Assembly (NCBI GenBank): GCA_024305745.1 | Contig: JAHRBS010000007.1 | Coordinates: 62,001 to 126,000 of the forward strand | Source of the DNA: Polyporus tsugae | Taxonomy: Eukaryota > Basidiomycota > Agaricomycetes > Polyporales > Polyporaceae | DNA: 64,000 nt | Direction of reading: 5' to 3' | In this document: one piece after another, positions 62,505 to 64,000 of the stretch | Layout: each line of letters opens with the position of its first letter | How positions within the stretch are numbered: position 1 is the first letter of the stretch | Translations under genes and position numbers: made by a program | Notes under the pieces: generated by a model | What the model was told of the DNA's origin: nothing | The model's input: the letters and a program-made list of their open reading frames with translations, nothing else | The model's database searches: none

Positions 62505-64000
62505 ATGCCACCATCTGACTTTGCGAAAGCGTCTATCCCAGACGTGGTCGAGCAGCTCACTACCGACGAGGCCATCCTCCTCACCGCAGGCGTCGGCTTC
62601 TGGCACACCCATGCCGTCCCCCGCCTTGGCATCCCCGCAGTCAAAGTCACGGACGGCCCAAATGGTGCGCACGTCTCCCTCTCATACGTCGTTCGTGTGC
62701 TGATTGAATCGCTCGCGTCACAGGTGCCCGGGGGAACTACTTCTTCATGAGCACCCCCGCAAAATGTCTCCCGTCCGCGACCGCGATGGCAGCGACGTTC
62801 GACACCGAGCTCATCGAAACGATGGCCAGGGACCTCCTCGCCGAGGAGGTAAAGCTCAAGGCGGCGTCGATCCTCCTCGGCCCGACCTGCAACACCGCGC
62901 GGAGCCCACTCGGGGGCCGCTCCTTCGAGTCATACTCGGAGGACCCGCATCTGGCGGGTATGGTCGCCGCGGCGTACGTCAGAGGGCTGCAGGCGGGCGG
63001 CATCGGCGCCTGCATCAAGCACTTTGTCGCGAACGACAAGGAGAACGATCGGTTCGGGTACGACTCGGTCCTCACCGAGCGGGCCCTGCGCGAGATCTAC
63101 CTTATGCCGTTCATGCTCGCGCAGAAGTATGCGCAACCGTGGGCTTTCATGACTGCGTACATCCGTCGTTCACGTCGAGGTCTCTACATATACTGATCCG
63201 CTGTCGTCCTACAGGTACAATCGTGTCAACGGTACCCACGCGTCCGAGAACCCCCATCTCTTGCAGGACATCCTCCGCAAGGAGTGGGGTACCGATGCGC
63301 TGATCATGAGCGACTGGTAGGTGTTCCGACAGAATAAGCCTATTGGGCGGTCAAGGTTTAAGTTGGTTTTAGGTTCGGAGTGTACTCGATCGACCATGCC
63401 GTCAACGCGGGGCTCGACCTCGAGATGCCAGGCACGAACAAGTGGCGAACCCTGGATCTCATGAACCGCTCGTGAGTCCCCCGCTTTCGCCTAGTCCGTT
63501 TAGCAGTTCTAACGGCTCGATCCCAGTATCCAAAGCCGCAAGATTACGGCGCGCACGGTCAAGGAGCGGGCGACTAAGGTCCTCGAGCTCGTCCAGAAGT
63601 GTGCTCGCGGCGCGCCCGAGGTGCGTTCAACCCGTTGGTAAAGAGGTGGACTATTCACTGACTGCCTTGTCTCAGGTTCTCGACGGAGATCGCGTTGAGC
63701 AATCTGGTGACCGCCAGAGCGGGAGGGAGGTGATGACCAAGGTCGCCAACCAGTCCATCGTCCTTCTGAAGAATGAGGGCGGCGTCCTGCCTCTCAAGCC
63801 CAAGGAGCAGGGACTGAAGAAGATCGCGATTGTCGGTGGCAATGCGAAGGCGACCGTCCTCAGCGGCGGTGGGTCCGCTGCTCTCAAGCCCGGCTTCTTC
63901 GTGTCGCCGTACGAGGGCATCATCGCCGCGCTCGGCAAGATCGACGAGAACGTAAAGATCACATACTCTGAGGGCTCGCGTTGTATGTTGGTCATCGCTG
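62505..64000 (+). CDS. GH3 family beta-glucosidase, partial (runs off the window)
   Basis: Exons 62505-62664, 62724-63156, 63213-63316, 63373-63471, 63527-63620 and 63676 to about 63982 join in phase. The GH3 N-domain is clear: [50 protein letters not shown] and the nucleophile region ALIMSDWFGVYS, whose Asp is the catalytic base-attacking residue of the family. It continues into the second domain ([27 protein letters not shown]). These enzymes release glucose from beta-glucosides such as cellobiose. No secretion signal is present at the N-terminus ([18 protein letters not shown]), so an intracellular enzyme is likely. The 3' half lies outside the window. Confidence 0.9.

Overview
The window looks like a gene-dense but repeat-rich stretch of an agaricomycete (mushroom/polypore-type basidiomycete) nuclear genome. 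The support is many introns of about 50-65 nt with GT-AG borders, GC-rich coding exons, and fungal families typical of these genomes: small Fe(II)/2-oxoglutarate oxygenases, cytochrome P450s, BTB/POZ proteins and a GH3 beta-glucosidase. The phylum-level call is inference. All exon maps were read by eye from frame continuity, paralogue alignment and splice sites.

Region 1 (1-9946) holds three tandem 2OG-Fe(II) oxygenase genes on the minus strand (2OG1-3, each with its own duplicated promoter) and a diverged fourth on the plus strand (2OG4). Copies 1, 2 and 4 read through; copy 3 is broken. A 282-bp TIR element with TA target duplication sits just past the stop of copy 1. Region 2 (10099-20640) is a duplicated two-gene module, BTB gene (minus) divergent from a P450 (plus). 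The first P450 carries three premature stops and the second is intact with 13 exons. A truncated fifth oxygenase lies between the modules.

Region 3 (21130-42624) is mostly conserved housekeeping-type content: a single-pass membrane protein, a Pro/Tyr-rich protein, an SR-protein kinase with an unusually long first intron, a decayed P450, a TIR element, a Rad7 nucleotide-excision-repair homologue, a Ser/Thr kinase and an uncharacterised protein. Region 4 (42800-47990) is repeat-derived: a 1.25-kb element with 24-bp terminal inverted repeats, three diverged copies of another repeat, and a decayed partial paralogue of the membrane protein.

Region 5 (48305-58137) is a small rearrangement hot spot. 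Besides an intact SET-domain methyltransferase and an intact BTB gene, it has (a) a BTB fragment joined to the first two exons of the SET gene, at an exon boundary, and (b) a BTB gene whose open frame is fused in phase behind a Dpb11/TopBP1-like BRCT domain. The second is the most interesting object in the window. Region 6 (58430-64000) has relics of an aldo/keto reductase, a sixth 2OG oxygenase and possibly a GDSL esterase, then a GH3 glycoside hydrolase that runs off the window end.

Overall, the accessory families show strong birth-and-death turnover (intact and broken copies side by side), while the central conserved genes are single copy and intact.
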